A DNA stretch of 20,302 bases from an uncultured Eubacteriales bacterium (lineage in GTDB: Bacteria; Bacillota; Clostridia; Oscillospirales; Oscillospiraceae). Where the stretch lies: contig URWG01000014.1 in NCBI GenBank assembly GCA_900551495.1, positions 1 through 20,302 on the forward strand, given 5' to 3'. The position numbers and the translations under genes are program-made. The notes under the pieces were generated by a model that was not told where the DNA came from, did no database searches, and worked only from the letters and a program-made list of their open reading frames with translations. Positions 14,541-20,302 of this stretch are shown here, one piece after another. Every line of letters begins with the position of its first letter. Positions within the stretch are counted from its first letter, which is position 1.

Positions 14541-15779
14541 ATGGATTATACCGCAAAACCCTTCGGGCGGCGGGAGGCGCTGAGCGAGCCTTGCGTCATT
14601 GCGACCTATCAGGCTAAAATGCCCGACCGCGGCACGATGCTCGAACGTGCGGGACGCTTTGCCGTAGGGCAGACCATCGGCACATGGGTCCCCGTGCCCG
14701 GTATTTCCCAAGAAATGATCGACCGTTATCAGGGGCAGGTGCTCGGGGTCTACGAAACGGGCGAGACGGCGGACGGCGGCGTAAGCTGCCTGCTGCGCGT
14801 CGCGTTTCCGTCGGCAAACTTCGGCGGCAGCCTGACCCAGCTTATGACCGCGCTGGTCGGCAACGATGTTTCGACCTCGCTGCGCACGCGGCTGATCGAC
14901 TTGGAGCTGACGCCGAACGTCCGCTTCTCTTCTCCGAAGCAGGGGCTTTCCGTCCTGCGGGAGCTGACCGACGCGAAGGACCGCCCGCTGGTGCTCAATA
15001 TGATAAAGCCCTGCGCGGGTTATACGCCCGAGAAGGGGGCGGAGATGTTCCGCGAGGTCGCGCTCGGCGGCGTCGATCTTGTGAAGGACGACGAGCTGCT
15101 CGGCTCACCGAATTACAATGACGTGGCAGAGCGGACGCGCCTGTATGTGCGTGTCTCCGACAAGGTTTATGCCGAGACGGGCAAGCGGACGCTCTATGTT
15201 CCGAATATTTCCGGCAGCCCGAAGCAGATGCGCGAGCACGTTCGGGCGGTCATTGACGAGGGCGCAAAAGCCTGCCTTGTCAACTTCGTGTTCGGCGGGC
15301 TGGATGCGCTGGCGGAGCTGAACGAGGAGTTCGGCGACCGCATCTTCCTTTTGGCGCATTATGCGGGTCTGAGCGTGATGGAGGGCGGCATTGCCAACGG
15401 CGTATACCTCGGGCTTTTGGCGCGTATGGCGGGAGCGCACGGCGTGATGACCATGTGCCCCGACCCGAAGGATACGGCGGCGGTGGCGGACCTTTGCCGA
15501 ACGGTGCAGATGCAGCGGCTGCCGATCCCCGACCTTGCCCCGACGGTCACTACAGTCGGCGGCGGCATTACGCCGATCAATCAGGTGTGGCTGCAAAAGC
15601 TGCTCGGCAGCGAGCTGATCCTCGGCATCGGCGGCGCCGTTCAGGGTCACCCGATGGGCGTTACGCAGGGCGCGATTGCGGCAATGACCGCAGTTCGCGC
15701 GACAGCCGCCGGAATTTCGTTGGAAACGGCGGCGGAGAGCTGCCCCGCGCTGCAAAAATGCTTGCAGCTTTGGGGCTGA
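14541..15779 (+). CDS. RuBisCO-like protein (RLP), likely sugar-acid-phosphate decarboxylase or related
   Basis: The 412-residue protein has the RuBisCO large-subunit fold. Asn108 (VGNDVS) and Lys156 (IKPCAG, the Lys175 position) are kept. So are the carbamylated Lys182 with Asp184 and Glu185 (GGVDLVKDDE), His273 (LAHYAG), GGG 340-342 and GGAVQGHP (364-371). The second Lys of the KPK motif is Cys158 and loop-6 Lys334 is not recognisable, so it cannot be a true CO2-fixing RuBisCO. Lys156 to Lys182 spacing (26) equals Lys175 to Lys201 in RuBisCO. Flanking RpiB- and TPI-family genes match the OiaX setting, where an RLP decarboxylates 3-oxo-isoapionate-4-phosphate to L-erythrulose-1-phosphate. 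An OiaT-type transcarboxylase/hydrolase or an isomerase remains possible. GGGAGG precedes the ATG. Confidence 0.9.
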   Translation: MDYTAKPFGRREALSEPCVIATYQAKMPDRGTMLERAGRFAVGQTIGTWVPVPGISQEMIDRYQGQVLGVYETGETADGGVSCLLRVAFPSANFGGSLTQLMTALVGNDVSTSLRTRLIDLELTPNVRFSSPKQGLSVLRELTDAKDRPLVLNMIKPCAGYTPEKGAEMFREVALGGVDLVKDDELLGSPNYNDVAERTRLYVRVSDKVYAETGKRTLYVPNISGSPKQMREHVRAVIDEGAKACLVNFVFGGLDALAELNEEFGDRIFLLAHYAGLSVMEGGIANGVYLGLLARMAGAHGVMTMCPDPKDTAAVADLCRTVQMQRLPIPDLAPTVTTVGGGITPINQVWLQKLLGSELILGIGGAVQGHPMGVTQGAIAAMTAVRATAAGISLETAAESCPALQKCLQLWG

Positions 15780-15807
15780 ACCGAATTTACAGAATAGGAG
15801 AATCAAC

Positions 15808-16266
15808 ATGGAAACTATTGTTATCGGCTGCGACAACGCGGCGGTCAGTCTGAAAAATACACTCATCGCCCTGCTCGAGAGCAAGGGCTATCAGGTCGAA
15901 AATGTCGGCTGCGACAGCAAGGACGATCCGACGATGTATCCCGCGATCGCCGAGCGGCTGTGCAAACGCATCATCAACTCCGGCTATGAAAAGCGCGGCA
16001 TTTTGGTTTGCGGCACCGGCATCGGCATGGCGATCACCGCCAATAAGTTCAAGGGAATCCGTGCAGCCGTCGGGCACGACATCTTCTCCGCTGAGCGCAG
16101 CGTCCTGAGCAACAACTGCAATGTGATCTGCTTCGGCGAGCGCGTGATCGGCCCCGAGCTTGCCAAAACCATCCTGAATCGGTGGCTGGAGCTGCATTTT
16201 CAGGACGGTCCCTCCACGCCGAAGGTTGAGAATATTATTGCCATCGAGCGGGAAAACATGAAGTGA
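15808..16266 (+). CDS. RpiB/LacAB-family sugar-phosphate isomerase, probably for a linear four-carbon substrate
   Basis: The 152-residue protein is an RpiB-family aldose-ketose isomerase. The catalytic Cys68 is present in ILVCGTGIGMAITANK, along with IRAAVGHDIFSAERS and the CFGERVIGPELA ending. Three RpiB positions are altered compared with E. coli RpiB: His10 is Asn10 (GCDNAA), the ring-opening His99 is Ser101 (VLSNNCNV), and phosphate-binding Arg133 is Pro135. Loss of the ring-opening histidine fits a substrate that cannot form a ring, such as D-erythrulose-4-phosphate/D-erythrose-4-phosphate (DerI/EryI activity), rather than ribose-5-phosphate. AGGAG precedes the ATG. It lies between the RLP and the TPI-family gene, the arrangement known from erythritol and apionate pathways. 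Confidence 0.9.
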   Translation: METIVIGCDNAAVSLKNTLIALLESKGYQVENVGCDSKDDPTMYPAIAERLCKRIINSGYEKRGILVCGTGIGMAITANKFKGIRAAVGHDIFSAERSVLSNNCNVICFGERVIGPELAKTILNRWLELHFQDGPSTPKVENIIAIERENMK

Positions 16267-16277
16267 GGAGCGTCGAG

Positions 16278-17072
16278 ATGAAAAAGCTCTACATGGGTAC
16301 GAATACAAAAATGTTCAAGACCCTTACCGAGACGACCGCGTTTTTACGGGAGCTGCACGCTCTGACCGCCGATATTTCCCGTGAGGAGCTGGAGCTGTTT
16401 GTCATTCCGTCCTTTACGACGCTGGAGAGCGCCCGCAAATGCGTCCCCGTCGAGAGCATCCGCCTCGGTGCGCAGAACATGGGCTGGGAGGAGCGCGGAC
16501 AGTTTACGGGCGAAATTTCCCCGCTGATGCTTGACGAGATCGGCATCCGCCTTGCGGAGATCGGACACAGCGAGCGCCGCCACGTTCTGCACGAGACAGA
16601 CGAGGAGGAAAACCGCAAGGTGCTGTGCGCGCTGAACCACGGCTTTACGGCGCTGCTCTGCATCGGCGAAACGGGCGAGCAGAAGGGCTACGGCATTTCC
16701 GACGAGGTGCTGCGCACACAGCTCAAGATCGGACTGCACGGCGTTACCCCCGAGCAGACGAAGCGGCTGTGGGTCGCTTATGAGCCTGTTTGGGCGATCG
16801 GTGTCGCCGGCGTTCCCGCGAGCAAGGAGTACGCCGCGGAGAAGCATCATGGCATCCGTCAGACGCTGGCGGAGCTGTTCGGTGCGGAGACGGCGGCGGA
16901 GATCCCGCTGCTCTACGGCGGCAGCGTCAATGCGGAGAATGCGGTGTCGCTGAGTCTTCAGCCCGACATTGACGGCTTGTTCATCGGAAGAAGCGCGTGG
17001 GATGCGGCAAACTTTAATCGGATCATCCGAAGCGTTATGGAACAAAAAAATGTTGCTTTTGCCAAAAAATAG
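16278..17072 (+). CDS. Triosephosphate-isomerase-family protein, probably L-erythrulose-1-phosphate isomerase-like
   Basis: The 264-residue TIM barrel keeps the TPI catalytic set: Asn9 and Lys11 (TNTKMF), His97 in IGHSER, Glu169 in AYEPVWAIG, and the phosphate-site YGGSVN. The mobile loop 6 reads GVAGVPAS in place of GTGKTAT, and the last phosphate loop IGRSAWDAANF differs from the usual VGGASL. These changes argue for a substrate other than dihydroxyacetone phosphate. TPI relatives in erythritol and apionate operons (LerI/EryH) convert L-erythrulose-1-phosphate to D-erythrulose-4-phosphate, which the neighbouring RpiB-like protein would then isomerise. I chose ATG 16278, with GAGGAG seven bases upstream, over a GTG at 16263 that overlaps the RpiB-like stop. 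A glycolytic TPI is unlikely but not excluded. Confidence 0.9.
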   Translation: MKKLYMGTNTKMFKTLTETTAFLRELHALTADISREELELFVIPSFTTLESARKCVPVESIRLGAQNMGWEERGQFTGEISPLMLDEIGIRLAEIGHSERRHVLHETDEEENRKVLCALNHGFTALLCIGETGEQKGYGISDEVLRTQLKIGLHGVTPEQTKRLWVAYEPVWAIGVAGVPASKEYAAEKHHGIRQTLAELFGAETAAEIPLLYGGSVNAENAVSLSLQPDIDGLFIGRSAWDAANFNRIIRSVMEQKNVAFAKK

Positions 17073-17081
17073 TGATAGAAT
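17053..17081 (+). promoter_or_regulatory. Possible internal promoter for the GntR gene
   Basis: TTGCTT (17053-17058) and TAGAAT (17076-17081) are 17 bases apart at the extreme 3' end of the TPI-family gene, 44 bases before the GntR start. Both boxes differ from consensus by two and one bases. It could give the regulator a basal level independent of the main promoter. Confidence 0.4.
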
Positions 17082-17124
17082 GTTATTACAGGGTATAAAA
17101 CGACGGAAATACGGAGGGAACGCT

Positions 17125-17835
17125 ATGCCTCAGGCGGAGAATTTGCGATTTCAGCGCCAAAAGCTGAATGAGCTGGTGCTGGAACGACTGATGGATTGGA
17201 TCATGGACGGCACACTGGCAATGGGGGAGCGGCTCAATGCCGAAAAAATTGCGCAACAGCTCGGCGTGAGCAGGATGCCGGTTCGCGAGGCGTTTACAAT
17301 GCTGGAGCAGCTCGGGCTTGCCGAGGCAATTCCCTATGTCGGCTACCGCCTCATTGAGCTGGATGACAAATCCGTGCACGAGCTGTATGTCATGCGCCAA
17401 ATTTTAGAGCCGGAGGCAGCCTACTATGCCTGTCGGAGCATTGACGACGAGGGATTGGAGGAGCTGAGGTCTATCCAGCAGCAGTTGGAGCTTGAGATTT
17501 CCTGCGACCATCCCGATCCCGCCCGCTTACATTCGTTGAACCGCGATTTTCACTTTACGATCTACCAGTATTCGGATATGGATCGGATGTACGGTGTTAT
17601 CCGCTCTCTTTGGAACAGTCTGTCGTTCCATAAGCTCGTTTACGGCAAGCGCTACATAACCAATCAGGTCGCCGCGAACGATATGATCAATACGCACCGC
17701 AGCATGATACAGTATTTGGAAAGCAGCGACGCCGAGGGGCTGAAGCGGCTTCTTTCGGAGGACCTCCGTCAGCATACCGTCGATGTCCCCGCTACGGTTT
17801 CGTCCCTGATTGGGCAGAAACGCGAAGCGCAGTGA
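17125..17835 (+). CDS. GntR family transcriptional regulator, FCD (FadR-like) subgroup
   Basis: The 236-residue protein has a winged helix-turn-helix (residues about 12-75: ERLMDWIMDGTLAMGERLNA, then KIAQQLGVSRMPVREAFTML) and a C-terminal all-helical FCD domain starting near MRQILEPEAAYYACRS. Likely metal or ligand residues are Asp and His in NRDFHFTIY, His in NTHRSM and His in LRQHTV. FCD regulators sense small organic acids or sugar acids. The start at 17125 has GGAGGG upstream, and longer in-frame starts lie inside the TPI-family gene. As last gene of the operon it is the obvious local regulator. The repeats around the promoter at 4337-4364 are candidate sites. The effector is probably a sugar acid or phosphate of the pathway. 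Confidence 0.92.
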   Translation: MPQAENLRFQRQKLNELVLERLMDWIMDGTLAMGERLNAEKIAQQLGVSRMPVREAFTMLEQLGLAEAIPYVGYRLIELDDKSVHELYVMRQILEPEAAYYACRSIDDEGLEELRSIQQQLELEISCDHPDPARLHSLNRDFHFTIYQYSDMDRMYGVIRSLWNSLSFHKLVYGKRYITNQVAANDMINTHRSMIQYLESSDAEGLKRLLSEDLRQHTVDVPATVSSLIGQKREAQ

Positions 17836-17850
17836 ACGAGAATCAAACAG

Positions 17851-17892
17851 AAAACCCCGCCGCAGTGACGCTTGTCACCGCAGCGGGGTTTT
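17851..17892. terminator. Bidirectional terminator between the GntR and ABC exporter genes
   Basis: A 10-bp outer stem AAAACCCCGC/GCGGGGTTTT (17851-17860 with 17883-17892) encloses a second stem GTGAC/GTCAC (17865-17869 with 17874-17878). The outer stem provides a T run on both strands. It separates two converging transcripts and should end both. Confidence 0.88.
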
Positions 17893-17905
17893 GTCGGGAT
17901 TTGCC

Positions 17906-19660
17906 TTATTCCGCGCGGCGGAACTGGCTGTTATAAAGCTCACTGTAGAAGCCGCCCTTTTCCAGCAGCTCCTTATGCGTGCCCTGCTCAATGATCTTGC
18001 CGTCGCGCATGACGAGAATGCAGGAGGCGTCGCGGACGGTCGAGAGTCGATGGGCGACGATAAAGCTCGTCCTGCCCTGCATGAGCGTGTCGAAAGCCGA
18101 CTGGATTTGCAGCTCCGTGCGCGTATCAATGCTGGAGGTCGCCTCGTCGAGAATCAGCATCGGCGGCAGACACAGCATGACGCGGGCAATGCACAGAAGC
18201 TGCTTCTGTCCCTGACTGAGACTGTCCTCGGTCAGAACGGTGTCCAGTCCGTTCGGGAGGCGGCGGATAAAGCTCCGGCAGTGTGCGAGCTTTGCGGCGT
18301 GGATGATTTCATCGTCCGTCGCGTCGGGCTTGCCGAAGCGGATATTTTCGCGCACGGTGTCATTTTTTACCCAAGTGTCCTGCAGGACCATGCCGAAGCT
18401 GCTGCGCAGTGCGTGACGGCCGAGACGATCAATCGGCTTGCCGTCGATGCGGATCGAGCCGCTGTCGATGTCGTAAAAGCGCATGAGAAGGTTAATCAGT
18501 GTCGTTTTGCCGCAGCCCGTCGGTCCGACAATGGCAATGCGCATACCCGACTGCGCGGTGAGGTCAAGGTGCTCAATGAGCGGACGGTCCTTTTCGTAGC
18601 GGAAGGAGACGTCGCGCAGCTCGACATTGCCCTGTACGTTTTCGAGCGTTCCGTCTGCGTCGGGAGTCTCACGCGGCTGATCGAGCAGGCTGAAAATGCG
18701 GGAGGCACACGCCAGCGCATTTTGCAGCTCGGTCACGACGGAGCTGATGTCGTTAAAGGGCTTCATATACTGGTTGGCGTAGGACAGCAGGACGGAAAGC
18801 CCGCCGACCGTCAGCGACGCGGGAATCATCAGCACGCCCGCCAGCGCCACGCCCGCATAGACGACGCTGTTGACAAAGCGCGTGGAGGGATTGGTCAGGC
18901 TGCTGAAGAAAACCGCCTGCTTGCTGCATTGGACCAGCTCGTCGTTGATCTTCTCAAAGCGCTCCTCGGCGCGCTTTTCGTAGCCAAAGACCTTTACGAC
19001 CTTTTGATTGCCGATCAGTTCGTCGATGAGTGCCGTCTGCTGACCGCGCAGCTCGCTCTGCTTGCGGAACATCCGATACGAGCGTGAGGAGACGAAGCGG
19101 GCAACGAGGAAGCTCAGCGGCGTCAGCAGGACGACAAGCAGCGAGATCGTCACATTGGTCGTGAACATGAAGATCAAGGTGACGACGATCGTCACTACGC
19201 CGGAAAAGAGCTGAGAAAAGCCCAGCAGCAGTCCGTCGGAGAGCACGTCAATGTCGGAAATGATGCGGCTTACGATGTCGCCCGTGCTGTGCGCGTCAAG
19301 GTAGGAGAGGGGGAGGGCTTGCAGATGCTCCGTCGCCTCCGAGCGCAGCTCCTGCACGATGCGGTAGGTCATGCGGTTGTTCATCAGGCTCATGAGCCAT
19401 GTGAAAACACCGGAGGCGGTGGCAAAAAGGAGAATTTTGAGCAGATACTGCCCCATCTCGGCAAAGTCGACGCGTCCCGTGCCGACAATGCGGTCGATCG
19501 CGCTGCCGAACAGAACGGGAACGTAGAGCTGCAAAATGACGGCGGCGGCGGAGAGCACCAGACTCAGCACGAGCAGAAGCCGATGCCGCCCGATATAGGG
19601 CAGGAGACGGCGGAGCACGGTATCGTTCAGACCGCGCCGATTATGCTTGGAAGCCTTCAT
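17906..19660 (-). CDS. ABC exporter half-transporter (membrane domain fused to ATPase), canonical-site partner
   Basis: The 584-residue protein has an N-terminal six-helix exporter domain and a C-terminal ATPase with Walker A GPTGCGKT (379-386), Q-loop GMVLQDTWV, signature LSQGQKQ, Walker B MLILDEATSSID with its catalytic Glu, and the H-loop VAHRLS. The signature has Gln where LSGGQ has the first Gly, typical of one half of heterodimeric exporters such as the BmrCD/YheHI kind. Its start overlaps the stop of the upstream half by four bases (ATGA), so the two are co-translated. The cargo is unknown; drugs, lipids or peptides are possible. It is convergent with the catabolic operon and probably unrelated to it. 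Confidence 0.92.
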   Translation of the reverse strand: MKASKHNRRGLNDTVLRRLLPYIGRHRLLLVLSLVLSAAAVILQLYVPVLFGSAIDRIVGTGRVDFAEMGQYLLKILLFATASGVFTWLMSLMNNRMTYRIVQELRSEATEHLQALPLSYLDAHSTGDIVSRIISDIDVLSDGLLLGFSQLFSGVVTIVVTLIFMFTTNVTISLLVVLLTPLSFLVARFVSSRSYRMFRKQSELRGQQTALIDELIGNQKVVKVFGYEKRAEERFEKINDELVQCSKQAVFFSSLTNPSTRFVNSVVYAGVALAGVLMIPASLTVGGLSVLLSYANQYMKPFNDISSVVTELQNALACASRIFSLLDQPRETPDADGTLENVQGNVELRDVSFRYEKDRPLIEHLDLTAQSGMRIAIVGPTGCGKTTLINLLMRFYDIDSGSIRIDGKPIDRLGRHALRSSFGMVLQDTWVKNDTVRENIRFGKPDATDDEIIHAAKLAHCRSFIRRLPNGLDTVLTEDSLSQGQKQLLCIARVMLCLPPMLILDEATSSIDTRTELQIQSAFDTLMQGRTSFIVAHRLSTVRDASCILVMRDGKIIEQGTHKELLEKGGFYSELYNSQFRRAE

Positions 19661-20302
19661 TGTATGCCCTCCTTTCCGACCTTCGCGGACGGACGCTCCT
19701 CGGGGAACTGCGAGTAATAGATTTCGCGGTAGACCTCGCAGGATGCCATCAGCTCGTCGTGTGTTCCGCTTCCTGCCAGCGTTCCGTTATCGAGGACGAG
19801 AATTCGGTCGGCTTGGCGGACGCAGGCAATGCGCTGGGAGACGAGGAAGGTCGTTGTCGTCCCGTTCAGCGAGCGGAGTGCGGAACGCAGGGCGGCGTCG
19901 GTCGCGTAGTCCAGCGCACTCGAGCTGTCGTCAAGAATCAGAATACCCGGCTGCCTGACCAGTGCGCGGGCAATGGTCAGACGCTGGCGCTGACCGCCGG
20001 AGAGATTTCGTCCGCCCTGCTCGACGGTAAAGTCAAGACTGCCCGCCTTGCTCTCGACGACACCCTTCGCCTGTGCCGACGCGAGCGCGTGCCAAAGTGC
20101 CTCGTCCGTGGCAGCCTCGTCGCCCCATTTGAGGTTCTCGCGAATGGTGCCGCGGAACAGGACGGCGCGCTGGGGTACGACCCCGATACGGCGGCAGAGC
20201 GCATCCTTGCCGTATTGCCCGATCGGTACGCCGGAGAGCAGAACGCTGCCCTCGCTTGCGTCGTAGGCGCGGGAGATGAGATTCACCAGCGTGGTTTTGC
20301 CG
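19657..20302 (-). CDS. ABC exporter half-transporter, degenerate-site partner (partial, 5' end outside window)
   Basis: Only the C-terminal ATPase part is present; the reading frame runs off the right edge inside Walker A (the last codons in the window read GKTTLVNLIS). Visible features are the Q-loop IGVVPQRAVLF, the intact signature LSGGQRQ, and Walker B ILILDDSSSALD, where the catalytic Glu is Asp. His of the H-loop is also replaced: FLVSQRIACV in place of the usual xxAHRLSTV. Together with the LSQGQ partner downstream this gives one working and one degenerate ATP site, the known design of heterodimeric exporters. The gene overlaps its partner by four bases. Confidence 0.92.
   Translation of the reverse strand, partial: GKTTLVNLISRAYDASEGSVLLSGVPIGQYGKDALCRRIGVVPQRAVLFRGTIRENLKWGDEAATDEALWHALASAQAKGVVESKAGSLDFTVEQGGRNLSGGQRQRLTIARALVRQPGILILDDSSSALDYATDAALRSALRSLNGTTTTFLVSQRIACVRQADRILVLDNGTLAGSGTHDELMASCEVYREIYYSQFPEERPSAKVGKEGIQ

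Noticed and set aside
14541..15779. True RuBisCO large subunit
   Set aside because: Shorter than form I-III enzymes, lacks the second Lys of the KPK motif and the loop-6 Lys needed for CO2 fixation; no phosphoribulokinase or related gene nearby.
17810..19087. 425-codon plus-strand frame opposite the ABC exporter
   Set aside because: The exporter frame has complete ABC motifs. This frame starts in the GntR gene end, runs through the terminator and shows no domain.
1..20302. CRISPR arrays, insertion sequences, phage or toxin-antitoxin genes
   Set aside because: No regularly spaced repeats, transposase, integrase, terminal inverted repeats or small toxin-antitoxin pairs were found on either strand.

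Overview
The window looks like chromosomal DNA of an anaerobic, fairly GC-rich Clostridia-type Firmicute; a gut Oscillospirales-like organism is my guess. This rests on strong AGGAGG-type ribosome binding sites, sigma-A promoters of the TTGACA/TATAAT kind, a lipoprotein solute-binding protein, an aldehyde:ferredoxin oxidoreductase (an enzyme type of anaerobes), and family-level similarity of the proteins. No rRNA, tRNA, CRISPR array, phage gene or insertion sequence was seen.

Left part (1-3963, minus strand). The left edge holds hairpins and a terminator but no gene. Two units follow. The first is a membrane methyltransferase of the isoprenylcysteine/phospholipid type followed by two GNAT acetyltransferases, behind a perfect TTGACA-N17-TATAAT promoter. 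The second is a tightly packed tetR-DUF998-xenobiotic O-acetyltransferase operon with a 22-bp near-perfect palindrome just downstream of the -10 box, a very likely self-operator. These genes look like small-molecule modification or resistance functions.

Central part (4312-17892, plus strand). One long catabolic operon starts at a TTGACA-N16-TATAAT promoter bracketed by two identical 12-bp repeats. In order it encodes a lipoprotein sugar-binding protein, a double-domain sugar ABC ATPase (TTG start), two RbsC-type permeases, a class II aldolase/decarboxylase, a 2x[4Fe-4S] protein, a tungsten-type aldehyde ferredoxin oxidoreductase (AOR), a MoaD-like protein lacking the usual Gly-Gly tail, a metallo-beta-lactamase-fold lactonase-like hydrolase, a Tm-1-like (UPF0261) protein, a RuBisCO-like protein (RLP), an RpiB-family isomerase, a triosephosphate-isomerase-family protein and a GntR/FCD regulator. 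A strong bidirectional terminator ends it.

The RLP + TPI-family + RpiB-family trio matches the lower part of the known D-apionate route: an RLP decarboxylates 3-oxo-isoapionate-4-phosphate to L-erythrulose-1-phosphate, which two isomerases turn into D-erythrose-4-phosphate. The RpiB-like protein has lost the ring-opening histidine, as expected for a linear four-carbon substrate. The upper part differs from what I know: a ferredoxin-linked AOR where an NAD-dependent sugar dehydrogenase would be expected, no recognisable DUF1537 kinase or oxidoisomerase, and an ATP-binding-like UPF0261 protein of unknown function in their place. My best overall reading is a variant, possibly undescribed, pathway for a branched or otherwise unusual plant sugar such as apiose. 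The substrate itself is inference.

Right part (17906-20302, minus strand). A convergent heterodimeric ABC exporter: one complete half-transporter with a canonical catalytic Glu, and one half cut by the window edge with an Asp in that position and an intact LSGGQ signature.
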